A stretch of 64,000 nt of DNA from Chryseolinea sp. H1M3-3 (lineage in GTDB: Bacteria; Bacteroidota; Bacteroidia; Cytophagales; Cyclobacteriaceae): the NCBI RefSeq assembly GCF_029360725.1, contig NZ_JARKMY010000001.1, forward strand, positions 558,001 through 622,000. Direction: 5' to 3'. The position numbers were made by a program, and so were the translations under genes. Below the pieces are notes generated by a model. The model had not been told where the DNA came from. It saw only the letters and a program-made list of their open reading frames with translations, and did no database searches. Positions 43,960 through 51,931 of the stretch are shown here, one piece after another; the stretch's first letter is position 1, and each line of letters begins with the position of its first letter.

Positions 43960-44721
43960 TTACTGAAACCCAAAAGAAAGCCCTTTCTGCATGGCCCGTT
44001 CATATTTCTTTTTATCAAACTTGTATAGGAAAGGTGCCTTATGCGCTCCGCCGGTTTTTCTTTCCGGAAGACGCTCAAGGACATCCAAGGCAAGCATTTT
44101 CTTTTGAAAGTTCCTGCGATCAAGAGAAACGCCCAGAATGGTTTCATATAACCGTTGCAATTCAGGCATCGTAAATGTCTGTGGTAATAAATTATAACCT
44201 ACAGGCTGGTCATTAAGACTCAGTCGTAACGCCTCTAAAGCTTTTGTTACAATAGAGTTATGGTCATAAATTAATGATGGGATTTGTTGCACATCCCACC
44301 ATTGGCATTCGTCACTCAACCAATCGGGCCGAGGGGTAACTTTAGAGAATTCGACCAACGCCCAATATCCCACCGTTATGAAACGGTCCATGATCCAACT
44401 CTTAGACGTGCCAATGATTTTAAATGATTTTTTCCCTCGTTCACGGTGCGGGTCACCAAAGACCTGAAATTGACGGAGAAAGATGTCCTTAAGGCCCGTT
44501 CGTTCTTTCAACACCCGTTTGGCCGACGCATCCAGCGATTCCTTGCGTTTCACGAATCCACCAGGAACGGACCAACTACCCTGATCTTTCCATTTCAGCA
44601 GCAATACTTTTAACTGATTATCATGAAATCCAAAAATCACGCAATCAATAGAAATATGAGGAAGAAAGTTACGATCGCCCTGTAACAAAAACTCCCGTAA
44701 TTTTTTTTCGTATGACCCCAT
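43960..44721 (-). CDS. Second NUDIX-type (NrtR/AraR-like) transcriptional regulator
   Basis: The 253-residue protein has the same build as AraR: an N-terminal NUDIX domain (ISIDCVIFGFHDNQLKVLLLKW, SWSVPGGFVKRKESL) and a C-terminal winged helix (FTMPELQRLYETILG, LDRRNFQKKMLALDVLER, KAPFLYKFDKKKYERA). The NUDIX box opens normally (GFVKRKE) but ends RVLKERTGL instead of REUXEEXGU, so hydrolysis is unlikely and a ligand-sensing role is inferred. It has no sugar genes next to it; the nearest genes are the propeller kinase and the small Cys/His protein. Two tandem dyads lie 70-120 bases upstream, which suggests autoregulation. Confidence 0.85.
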   Translation of the reverse strand: MGSYEKKLREFLLQGDRNFLPHISIDCVIFGFHDNQLKVLLLKWKDQGSWSVPGGFVKRKESLDASAKRVLKERTGLKDIFLRQFQVFGDPHRERGKKSFKIIGTSKSWIMDRFITVGYWALVEFSKVTPRPDWLSDECQWWDVQQIPSLIYDHNSIVTKALEALRLSLNDQPVGYNLLPQTFTMPELQRLYETILGVSLDRRNFQKKMLALDVLERLPERKTGGAHKAPFLYKFDKKKYERAMQKGLSFGFQ

Positions 44722-44789
44722 AAGGGCCTAAATTATGCATATTCGAATTGATTCACCAAACCCACCTGTCAGATGTAATTTAATAATCT

Positions 44790-44844
44790 AATGTGTATGG
44801 ATAACACATTAAAATTAATTAACATTGTGTTACCTATACACATT
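44790..44844. promoter_or_regulatory. Two tandem TGTGT-N7-ACACA dyads upstream of the NUDIX regulator
   Basis: TGTGT-ATGGATA-ACACA (44792-44808) and TGTGT-TACCTAT-ACACA (44826-44842) are two dyads with the same half-sites and spacing. The first is flanked to a 21-bp near-palindrome AATGTGT...ACACATT. Their centres are 34 bases apart and they lie 70-121 bases before the start of the NUDIX regulator at 44721. NrtR-family regulators use palindromes of about this length. Confidence 0.6.
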
Positions 44845-45099
44845 GCAGGTTTTGTGGGTGTAACCGAAGTGTACACTGCAAGGGCCGCAGTAACCATGAA
44901 TCGACCACCAGATCGCTTCGCTATCAAGAGATGAAAAGACTTTCTACTATTAAAATCACGCTCATCAATAGATTTTAACAAAGGGATAAATAGCATAAAG
45001 AAAAATGGAATATCATAACATGTTATTCTAAAAGTGGGGATTGAAAGTTCTTTTACAGTAAACATCATTTATAATATTAAAAGTGGGTGTCCTTATGAC

Positions 45100-45260
45100 T
45101 GATGGTACTGTACTTGGGAAGCGAAGGGCCTGAAACTGTGGTTTGATGGATGGATTAACGATCCTCAGTTAGAAGTTAAAGGTTCCTTTGCTTTACCGTG
45201 AGCAAGGTTAGTGGTCTCGTTATTGATCTTCCGCATGATTATTATGCACTTAAAAAATGA
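45100..45260 (+). pseudogene. Possible eroded coding remnant
   Basis: Within the 549-base gap between the second NUDIX gene and DUF1028, two adjacent plus-strand frames read like protein. One runs WEAKGLKLWFDGWINDPQ up to TGA 45199-45201; the second, in another frame, reads VSKVSGLVIDLPHDYYALKK to TGA 45260. Together they suggest the C-terminal end of a gene broken by a frameshift. I could not name the family. The first half of the gap holds only the dyads; the open frame 44769-45068 on the other strand does not look coding. Confidence 0.3.
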
Positions 45261-45270
45261 CGGCTAAGTT

Positions 45271-45969
45271 TTAAGCGCGCTTGCTTTTCCAACGATCGTA
45301 CTTCTTGCGAAGCATAGAAACTGCATTCGGTCCACCCTTGACCTGATTAAATATCATTAAATTCAAATACGGCTTTTTATCAGTTGCTTTTGCTACCGTA
45401 ATAAAAGCACTCGTTGCCCTTTGTTCACCACAGCGAACATCTCCACCTGCCTGAGATCCGGCCTCTAAAGCAAGCATTAAAATCTCATCGATCTGAAGTT
45501 TGTCGTCCTTACCTTTTTGGGCAATGTGTAAAATCTTCTCCAGCACTGTTTCATTTGCAAGCGTATTACCTTGCACAGAAATTCCATTCGTTGTGAGAGC
45601 ACCTTTGTAAACCCTGGTGGAGTCTCCGGTGTAAGTTATGGGCGCTTTAAAATGCTTTAAGGTAATAACAGCATACTGCTGTCTTTCCGGATCAAAATAA
45701 GAATCCATCAATGCAGCAATGATTTCGTCGGGCGAATGATTGGTTAAAATCATTTGAACACCTTTCGACCTTGCTTTGCTATTGCTCATGGCCTGAACGA
45801 TTATTGCTCCTTTGCCGGGAATAATTTCACCGATGCCGTAACAATTTTTAGTACAGGATGCGCCAGCTATTCCAATCTCGCCTGTGGCTGGGTCGACAAT
45901 GATGATCGACCATGTTGCAAATGCATTACCACCCAGGAGAAGAATGATAGCTATAAGAATGGTTCTCAT
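45271..45969 (-). CDS. DUF1028 family protein (Ntn-hydrolase-like), exported
   Basis: The 232-residue protein has the DUF1028 blocks WSIIIVDPATGEIGIAGASC, GAIIVQAMSNS, KGALTTNGISVQGN and GSQAGGDVRCGEQ. DUF1028 proteins have the Ntn-hydrolase fold; an N-terminal Thr or Ser after processing would be the nucleophile. Here a signal peptide (MRTILIAIILLLGGNAFA) ends directly before Thr19, so cleavage would expose that Thr. Substrate is unknown. The gene stands alone; the next gene upstream (46610) is the adenosyltransferase, which starts on the same strand after 98 bases. Confidence 0.88.
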   Translation of the reverse strand: MRTILIAIILLLGGNAFATWSIIIVDPATGEIGIAGASCTKNCYGIGEIIPGKGAIIVQAMSNSKARSKGVQMILTNHSPDEIIAALMDSYFDPERQQYAVITLKHFKAPITYTGDSTRVYKGALTTNGISVQGNTLANETVLEKILHIAQKGKDDKLQIDEILMLALEAGSQAGGDVRCGEQRATSAFITVAKATDKKPYLNLMIFNQVKGGPNAVSMLRKKYDRWKSKRA

Positions 45970-46067
45970 AAAAAATCAAAGTGCATTTGGACCAACAATT
46001 AAAATTCTATCCTCCTCGCTGCAATTCACACTCACCGATAATGATATTTTATTTGTTAGCTAAGAGT

Positions 46068-46610
46068 TTACGCTTTCCAGGCAACTTCCTCAACTCCTAA
46101 TTCCTTTGTCATCATTCGGCTTAAAACAAACAGGTAATCAGATAACCGATTCAGATATTTTATTACTAACGGATCAGATTTTTCCTGATCATACAACGCC
46201 GTGGTTAAACGCTCGGCACGGCGGCACACCGTCCGTGCTACATGACAAAAGGAAACTGCCGTATGGCCTCCTGGCAAAATGAAAAACCGTAGCGGAGGTA
46301 ATTCTGCATCCATTGAATCAATTTCTTTTTCCAGGAAAAGCACATCATCTTCGTGTAACGAGGGAATTTTGACTTTTGTATTTCCTGGTTCAGTCGCCAA
46401 AATCGCTCCAATAACGAATAACGTATTTTGTATGCGTATTAAAACTTGCGTCCTATTTTTATTCACTTCCTGGTCGCGGACCAGTCCTATAAAAGAATTC
46501 AGTTCATCAACAGTTCCATACGCATCAATACGCGCATCTGCTTTTGTAACCCGTTTTCCGCCAAAAAGTGAAGTTGTGCCTGAGTCGCCGGTTTTGGTGT
46601 AAATCTTCAT
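46068..46610 (-). CDS. PduO-type ATP:cob(I)alamin adenosyltransferase
   Basis: A 180-residue PduO-type enzyme that makes adenosylcobalamin from cob(I)alamin and ATP. The N-terminal KIYTKTGDSGTTSLFGGKRV and the active-site stretch ARIDAYGTVDELNSFIGL are intact. The C-terminal part has VARTVCRRAERLTT and VIKYLNRLSDYLFVLSR. No B12 synthesis genes are next to it, and no cobalamin riboswitch was recognised in the 139-base leader, so it probably serves salvage or a B12-dependent enzyme elsewhere. Confidence 0.94.
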   Translation of the reverse strand: MKIYTKTGDSGTTSLFGGKRVTKADARIDAYGTVDELNSFIGLVRDQEVNKNRTQVLIRIQNTLFVIGAILATEPGNTKVKIPSLHEDDVLFLEKEIDSMDAELPPLRFFILPGGHTAVSFCHVARTVCRRAERLTTALYDQEKSDPLVIKYLNRLSDYLFVLSRMMTKELGVEEVAWKA

Positions 46611-46749
46611 TAGTATGCGTAGCCGTTGGTGTTTTCCGGTCGAAGTTAAGTTCTAACAATTGTTTTTCAAGCAGTTTGTTGTCTGCCTTTCAAAACCAAA
46701 CCGTTGGGTAGCGTTTTTATAGCGCCATCACAAAACACCAAAGGTTGAA

Positions 46750-47457
46750 TTAAGCCGGAACTCCCCTATTTACATTTTCGTTTTTCCGGTCCCATTCTAC
46801 CAATCCGTCACGGAGGCGGATAATTCGATGTGCATAGTGTGCGATGTCATCTTCGTGTGTTACCATAATGATGGTGTTACCTTTGTCGTGAAGTTCCTGA
46901 AAGAGCGTCATGATCCCATAGGAGGTTTTGGTATCAAGGTTACCAGTTGGCTCATCGGCCAGGATGATGGACGGATTATTGACAAGAGCCCGGGCAATGG
47001 CGACACGTTGGCGCTGGCCCCCAGAGAGTTCGTTGGGTTTGTGGTGATAACGATCTGCCAGGTTTACACTTTCCAATGCAGCCATGGCCATTTCATTTCG
47101 TTCTGATTTGCTGTAACCTGCATAAATTAAAGGTAATGCTACGTTTTCTAACGCAGACGCCCTGGGCAACAGGTTGAAAGTCTGAAACACAAAACCAATT
47201 TCTTTATTTCTAATCTCTGCAAGCTCATTTTCAGTCATCTCACTCACCAGGTGGTTATTGAGACTGTAACTTCCGGATGTAGGCGAATCCAAACACCCCA
47301 CAATATTCATCAGGGTGGATTTACCTGATCCAGACGGTCCCATAAATGCAACATATTCACCTTTCTCAATTGAAATTGAAACGTCCTGCAGGGCATTTAC
47401 AATGTTGTTACCCATCTTGTAAATTTTCGAAATATGGCTTGTTTCAATTATTTTCAT
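46750..47457 (-). CDS. ABC transporter ATP-binding protein (MacB/LolD type)
   Basis: This 235-residue ATPase has Walker [14 protein letters not shown]-loop [17 protein letters not shown], signature [15 protein letters not shown] and Walker [13 protein letters not shown]. The layout matches the MacB/LolD/FtsE group that works with a MacB-type permease. No permease gene is next to it, so the partner is encoded elsewhere. The leader contains a short repeat (47461-47490) just before the start. Confidence 0.93.
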   Translation of the reverse strand: MKIIETSHISKIYKMGNNIVNALQDVSISIEKGEYVAFMGPSGSGKSTLMNIVGCLDSPTSGSYSLNNHLVSEMTENELAEIRNKEIGFVFQTFNLLPRASALENVALPLIYAGYSKSERNEMAMAALESVNLADRYHHKPNELSGGQRQRVAIARALVNNPSIILADEPTGNLDTKTSYGIMTLFQELHDKGNTIIMVTHEDDIAHYAHRIIRLRDGLVEWDRKNENVNRGVPA

Positions 47458-47460
47458 CCT

Positions 47461-47490
47461 TAAGCGTGTTGAAGTTTGAAGATCAAAGTC
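47461..47490 (-). repeat. Leader repeat copy C (partial)
   Basis: On the coding strand this reads CAAACTTCAACACGCTTAAG, ending three bases before the ABC ATPase start. It shares AACTTCAACAC with copies A, B and D. Confidence 0.45.
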
Positions 47491-47674
47491 TTTCGTAGGC
47501 AGATTGTTTAAGTCGTATTTACGTGGTTAGCCTCCTGCGTGTTTAGGTTCGGTACCCCCAATTCATACAATTAGTTTACAATTTAACGTTTCCATTACAA
47601 GATGAAGGCAAAAAAAGTGGCTCCTCATGAAGATGTGACGTTCCCGGCCATTATATGTTACAGGCATCAGCGGC

Positions 47675-48439
47675 TCAGCCAAGCCTAAAATTAAATGTTT
47701 CCGTGGTGTAAGTGAAGTTTGAAAGATCGTAAACACGTTCTGAAAAGACCACATGATCGTTTTGATCAATCATTATTACGGTAGAACAACGGGAGCCATA
47801 TCCTTCAGATTTAATAAACATCGATGAAAGGGCTCGCTCGCGTTCCAGCGAAAGCCCGGTACTCGGTAACAGTTCATCAACGGCAATCTGATCATCGTAC
47901 AAAACTTCAAAGAGCCTTTCGGGATCAACGGTTGCCTGCGACAAGACCGGTTTCATTTTCTCTTTACCACGCAGAACTTTGGGCCAGGGGGTATCCAGCA
48001 GATGGTTGCTCAAGCCGTAGAATCCTTGCGAAAGTTTCTCAAACCCCTTTTTATAATTGGAGTGATACCATAACTCGTTCGCACGTCCTACAATAAGATT
48101 ATATCCGTTATATCGCTTTCCATTTGTAATGACCTTTTGAAGATATCGATCTGCTGGTTCATCACCAATTAAAAAATCCGTGACGAGTTGCCCACGCGAG
48201 GGCGCCACAGGGTTAATGTTTTTGGGATCCCGATAATTCGTAACCATGCCGATTTTTCCTTCTTTTGTCATGGCAAGCCAAGTACCTCCTGCTTCTAGAT
48301 CCCTTCCTCCGACGATGTATTCATAATCTTCCCAGTGTTGAGCCTTCGCAGTTTTACGGTTGTAGAATTCATCACGGTTACCTGCAAAAATCAATTTGTA
48401 GTTTGGATGATTATTAATGGAAAGGAATATCAGACACAT
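47675..48439 (-). CDS. NRDE (TANGO2) family protein
   Basis: A 254-residue cytoplasmic protein with the defining NRDEF motif at residues 20-24 (FAGNRDEFYNR). Further family blocks are IVGGRDLEAGGTWLAM, GMVTNYRD and LSNHLLDTPWPK. TANGO2 relatives have been linked to heme trafficking in animals and worms, but the bacterial function is not settled. The cysteine after the initiator Met (MCLIF) is conserved in the family. Nothing in the neighbourhood suggests a specific role. Confidence 0.92.
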   Translation of the reverse strand: MCLIFLSINNHPNYKLIFAGNRDEFYNRKTAKAQHWEDYEYIVGGRDLEAGGTWLAMTKEGKIGMVTNYRDPKNINPVAPSRGQLVTDFLIGDEPADRYLQKVITNGKRYNGYNLIVGRANELWYHSNYKKGFEKLSQGFYGLSNHLLDTPWPKVLRGKEKMKPVLSQATVDPERLFEVLYDDQIAVDELLPSTGLSLERERALSSMFIKSEGYGSRCSTVIMIDQNDHVVFSERVYDLSNFTYTTETFNFRLG

Positions 48440-48440
48440 A

Positions 48441-48480
48441 TTAACAGTGTTGAAGTGTTGGTGATCGAAGTGTGGGAGTT
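48441..48480 (-). repeat. Leader repeat copy D (partial)
   Basis: On the coding strand this reads CACTTCGATCACC, then AACACTTCAACACTGTTAA, ending one base before the NRDE gene start. It shares ACACTTCAACACT with copies A and B. Confidence 0.45.
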
Positions 48481-48536
48481 ATACAGAAATAGAAGATGCA
48501 CTTGATAGAATAACAAGGAACTGATCGTTTTGAGTT

Positions 48537-49157
48537 CTATTGTGAAATCTCGCTGGCGTCAAATTCGATTTCGAGTTGCTCAGGAAGCAACGTGAATGAT
48601 TTGCGATGCAGTCTTGTGATGCCTAATTGCTTGATCGCTTCCCGGTGAGCTTCCGTTGCATATCCAACATTCGTTTCCCAACAGTAGCCGGGAAAATCAT
48701 TCGCATATTTTAACATCAGTTCATCACGGTGTGTTTTAGCAAGCACGGACGCTGCAGCAATGGATAAATATTTCCCATCACCTTTTACGATACATTCATG
48801 CTTGATATCACAATAGGGTTTGAAACGATTTCCATCGATTAACAAAAGCTCAGGACGAATTTGTAATTTATCCACCGCCAGATGCATGGCCTTGAAGGAA
48901 GCATTCAAAATATTGATGCGGTCAATCTCTTCATGGTCTACTTCTGCAACAGCCCAGGCAAGTGCATCACGTTCAATATCAATGCGCAGTGCATCGCGTT
49001 CTGATTTTGTAAGCTGCTTGGAGTCATTCAATATTTTATGCCTGTATTTTTTGGGCAAAATTACCGCGGCTGCTACTACCGGCCCAGCAAGACAACCCCT
49101 CCCAGCCTCATCACAACCCGCCTCGATGTACATCTTCGAAAAACAAGAAAGCAGCAT
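48537..49157 (-). CDS. rnhB: Ribonuclease HII
   Basis: RNase HII cuts RNA in RNA-DNA hybrids and removes single ribonucleotides. The 206-residue protein has the active-site block IEAGCDEAGRGCLAGPVVAA (Asp-Glu pair) and LLIDGNRFKPY. SIAAASVLAKTHRDELM and GYATEAHREAI complete the motif set. I use ATG 49157 (MLLSCFSKMYIEAG), which fits Bacteroidota homologues. The frame extends to a TTG at 49163, and ATG 49133 is another alternative. Confidence 0.95.
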   Translation of the reverse strand: MLLSCFSKMYIEAGCDEAGRGCLAGPVVAAAVILPKKYRHKILNDSKQLTKSERDALRIDIERDALAWAVAEVDHEEIDRINILNASFKAMHLAVDKLQIRPELLLIDGNRFKPYCDIKHECIVKGDGKYLSIAAASVLAKTHRDELMLKYANDFPGYCWETNVGYATEAHREAIKQLGITRLHRKSFTLLPEQLEIEFDASEISQ

Positions 49158-49190
49158 ACGCAACCCTTATAAGCTTCAAGTTTAACAGTT

Positions 49191-49265
49191 TAAAATTTCA
49201 AGTTAAAGTTTTGGTTCTTTAAAGTTTGAAAGTTTCAAAGTTTCATAACTTTAAACCGGAACATC
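49191..49265. repeat. Low-complexity AAGTTT/AAACTTT repeat in a divergent gap
   Basis: The gap between rnhB and the NUDIX hydrolase is made of degenerate AAAGTTTGAAAGTTTCAAAG-type units. It resembles the leader repeats in base make-up but has a different core, and could form weak secondary structures. Promoter elements were not resolved. Confidence 0.4.
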
Positions 49266-49283
49266 AAACTCTAAATTTTATTC

Positions 49284-49838
49284 ATGTCAGAAGAAGTGAA
49301 AAATCCGTGGAAAACGCTTTCAGGTGAAGTAAAATACGAAAATCAGTGGATCAAGTTAACGGAGTATCAAGTAATTAACCCGGCAGGTGGGAAAGGAATC
49401 TACGGTAAAATCCATTTTAAAAATAAAGGCATCGGCATCATTCCTGTAGACGACGAAGGAAATACCTGGCTTGTAGGACAATACCGCTATACCCTTAATG
49501 AATTTCATTGGGAGATTCCAGAGGGAGGCGGCCCTTTGGACGAGTTTCCCCTACTGGCTGCACAACGCGAACTAAAGGAAGAAACAGGCATTTCTGCAAA
49601 AAAATGGACCTCGCTACTTCGCGTCAATCCATCCAATTCAGTATCAGATGAAGAATGTGTTATCTACCTGGCGGAAGACCTTGAATTCGGCGAGGCACTA
49701 CTGGAAGACACCGAAGCAGACTTGAAAGTAAAAAAACTTCCGTTGACAGAAGCTATCGATATGGTGATGCGAGGCCACATCCGCGATTCAATGAGCATGA
49801 TTGGCTTGCTGATGTTGGCGAGAATGCGTGGCTTATAG
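49284..49838 (+). CDS. NUDIX hydrolase (ADP-ribose pyrophosphatase-like)
   Basis: This 184-residue hydrolase has an intact NUDIX box: a GX5E start (GGPLDE preceded by G), then the helix and RELKEETGI, matching REUXEEXGU. It is therefore an active pyrophosphatase, in contrast to the two NUDIX regulators in the window. The N-terminal WKTLSGEVKYENQWIKL segment and VGQYRYTLNEFHWEIPEGG fit ADP-ribose or nucleotide-sugar pyrophosphatases. It is 12 bases upstream of a MATE gene and probably co-transcribed with it. Confidence 0.92.
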   Translation: MSEEVKNPWKTLSGEVKYENQWIKLTEYQVINPAGGKGIYGKIHFKNKGIGIIPVDDEGNTWLVGQYRYTLNEFHWEIPEGGGPLDEFPLLAAQRELKEETGISAKKWTSLLRVNPSNSVSDEECVIYLAEDLEFGEALLEDTEADLKVKKLPLTEAIDMVMRGHIRDSMSMIGLLMLARMRGL

Positions 49839-49850
49839 GGGCCATTTTTC

Positions 49851-51197
49851 ATGACCCTTAAAACACATTTAAGAGAAAATTTTTATTTGGCTTACCCCGT
49901 GATGCTGAGTAACCTTGGCCATGTCACGATGGGAGTAAGCGACAACGTAATGGTCGGTCATCTTGGTGCAAGTTCACTGGCAGCCGCAGGGTTGGCGCTG
50001 GTCGCGTTTAACGTACTGATGCTTTTTGGAATCGGTGTCTCGTACGCCATCACGCCGCTTGTTGCTACAGCACACGGTGAAGGCAACGATGAGGCTGTCG
50101 CACAAACTTTAAAACATGGATTAATCATCAACGTTATCACTGGCGTTTGCCTGGTAGGTGTCGTTTATGCCGCCAGAAATATTTTATACTACATTGATCA
50201 ACCAGAAGATGTAGTTGATCTTGCCATTCCCTACCTCGGCATCATAACCGTTTCCATAATCCCGATGCTGATATTTCAAACGTATAAACAATTTGCCGAG
50301 GGACTTTCAAATACAAAGGTTGCAATGATCATTATTCTTTTTGCAAACGTAGTTAACATTGCGCTAAATTATTCCTTAATCTATGGACATGCCGGTATGC
50401 CAGCGCTTGGATTACGAGGTGCTGGCTGGGCAACTTTACTTTCACGCATTTTCATGGCACTTGCGATCGCAGGATATATTTATTACTCCCCAACATTTCA
50501 TAAATATCGAGCGGGATTTTCTTTTGGCAATTACGCTCGTAGCCTTTTTAAGAAGATGTTAAACATCGGAATACCCAGTGGAGCACAATTTATCTTCGAA
50601 GTAGCTGCTTTTGACTTCTCGCTGGTTATGATTGGCTGGTTAGGAACAACAACACAGGCGGCGCATCAAATTACTATAAACATGGCAACGGTAACCTATA
50701 TGACAACGGCTGGCCTGGCTGCTGCAGCAACAGTCCGTGTAAGTTACTTTTTAGGAAACAAGGATATCAGAAACTTAAAACTGGCAGCTTATTCATTACT
50801 GGGAATGGCCATGGCCCTGATGGGATGCTGCGCAGTTATTTTTATCGCTGGTCGGCATACGCTTCCGCATTTATATATTGACGACGCCGAAGTAATCTCC
50901 ATCGCTTCCAACTTGCTCATCATTGCAGCCCTTTTTCAATTTTCAGACGGGGCTCAGGTGGTTTGTGCCTCTGCTCTTCGTGGCTTACAAGATGTTAAAA
51001 TTCCCTCGGTGCTTATTTTTATTTGTTACTGGGTTATTAGTCTGCCGTTAGGTTATGTCTTGGCTTTTAACATTGGATTGGGTGCTATAGGAATTTGGCT
51101 GGGGTTGCTCATTGGACTTACACTTACAGCCATTGCTATGTTTGTGCGGTTCAAAATGCTGGTGAAGACATTGTCGATGGTAAATGCTGACGTTTGA
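49851..51197 (+). CDS. MATE-family efflux transporter
   Basis: A 448-residue inner-membrane protein with twelve hydrophobic helices in two six-helix halves. MATE features include LGHVTMGVSDNVMVGHLG near the start, an ISYAITPLVATAHGEGN-like loop and RGAGWATLLSRIF. The second half has GIPSGAQFIFEVAAF and a conserved Gln-rich ADGAQVVCASALRGL-like segment. Such pumps export cationic drugs or metabolites using sodium or protons. No regulator of resistance lies nearby; the NUDIX gene upstream is co-directional. Confidence 0.93.
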   Translation: MTLKTHLRENFYLAYPVMLSNLGHVTMGVSDNVMVGHLGASSLAAAGLALVAFNVLMLFGIGVSYAITPLVATAHGEGNDEAVAQTLKHGLIINVITGVCLVGVVYAARNILYYIDQPEDVVDLAIPYLGIITVSIIPMLIFQTYKQFAEGLSNTKVAMIIILFANVVNIALNYSLIYGHAGMPALGLRGAGWATLLSRIFMALAIAGYIYYSPTFHKYRAGFSFGNYARSLFKKMLNIGIPSGAQFIFEVAAFDFSLVMIGWLGTTTQAAHQITINMATVTYMTTAGLAAAATVRVSYFLGNKDIRNLKLAAYSLLGMAMALMGCCAVIFIAGRHTLPHLYIDDAEVISIASNLLIIAALFQFSDGAQVVCASALRGLQDVKIPSVLIFICYWVISLPLGYVLAFNIGLGAIGIWLGLLIGLTLTAIAMFVRFKMLVKTLSMVNADV

Positions 51198-51325
51198 ATA
51201 TTGTAATTGCATGACTGAACATTACCAATGGCTAAAATACTTGTCATTCCTGACAAGGAAGACAAAAATGTATAACGACAGAGGTCATTTTTTTAACCGC
51301 CAACAACTTTAATATACGAACAAAC

Positions 51326-51877
51326 ATGAAAGCAAAACCAGTAAAACTTTCACAAACCACAATTACAGAATTAATGATTCCTTCCTATGCAAACTTCGGC
51401 GGGAAAATTCATGGTGGCATTTTGCTTTCGTTGATGGACAAGGTGGCATATGCATGCGCGGCTAAACATGCATCTGCCTATTGCGTTACGGTGTCGGTGG
51501 ACAAGGTTGAATTTCTACAACCCGTTGAAGTAGGTGAACTTGTTTCACTCCACGCTTCTGTAAACTATGTTGGCCGCACTTCATTAATCATTGGTATTCG
51601 GGTGGAGGCTATGAATGTAAAACTTGGTACGGTCAAGCATACAAATTCCTCCTACTTCACGATGGTCGCGAAGGGAGATGATGATAAACCTACACTCGTT
51701 CCTGAATTAATTTTAGAAACAAAGGAGGAAGTGAGACGTTGTATTGAAGCGATGCGCATGAAAGAAATCAAAAACAAAATTAAAGAGGAGATGGATGATG
51801 CAAAGTCGAATATACACGTGGACCTGGCGTTAGAAATCTTGAGGGAAGAGCGGTGTGTGATGCAGTTGGTTAACTGA
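51326..51877 (+). CDS. Acyl-CoA thioesterase (hotdog fold)
   Basis: The 183-residue protein contains one hotdog domain with the catalytic-type segment FGGKIHGGILLSLMDKVAYA, AYCVTVSVDKVEFLQPVEVG and VNYVGRTSLIIGIRVEAMN. It resembles YciA/ACOT acyl-CoA thioesterases. The last 50 residues form a charged helix (KEIKNKIKEEMDDAKSN) that is longer than in the smallest relatives and may help oligomerisation. It lies 54 bases before plsC, so both may act in fatty acid or lipid turnover. Confidence 0.9.
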   Translation: MKAKPVKLSQTTITELMIPSYANFGGKIHGGILLSLMDKVAYACAAKHASAYCVTVSVDKVEFLQPVEVGELVSLHASVNYVGRTSLIIGIRVEAMNVKLGTVKHTNSSYFTMVAKGDDDKPTLVPELILETKEEVRRCIEAMRMKEIKNKIKEEMDDAKSNIHVDLALEILREERCVMQLVN

Positions 51878-51931
51878 AAGAATAAAAGATCTCGGCAGAC
51901 GTTGAGAAACAAACTTTGTTATTTTTAAGAC

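Noticed and set aside
44769-45068. 99-codon open frame on the minus strand
   Set aside because: It spans the tandem dyads, has odd composition and no domain; plus-strand remnants in the same area are more protein-like. It is treated as non-coding.
46611-46749. Cobalamin riboswitch before the adenosyltransferase gene
   Set aside because: The leader lacks the conserved B12-box elements and sits before a gene that often is not riboswitch-controlled.
47600-47690. 28-codon plus-strand frame MKAKKVAPHED
   Set aside because: It is too short, overlaps the end of the NRDE gene on the other strand and has no signal or family support.
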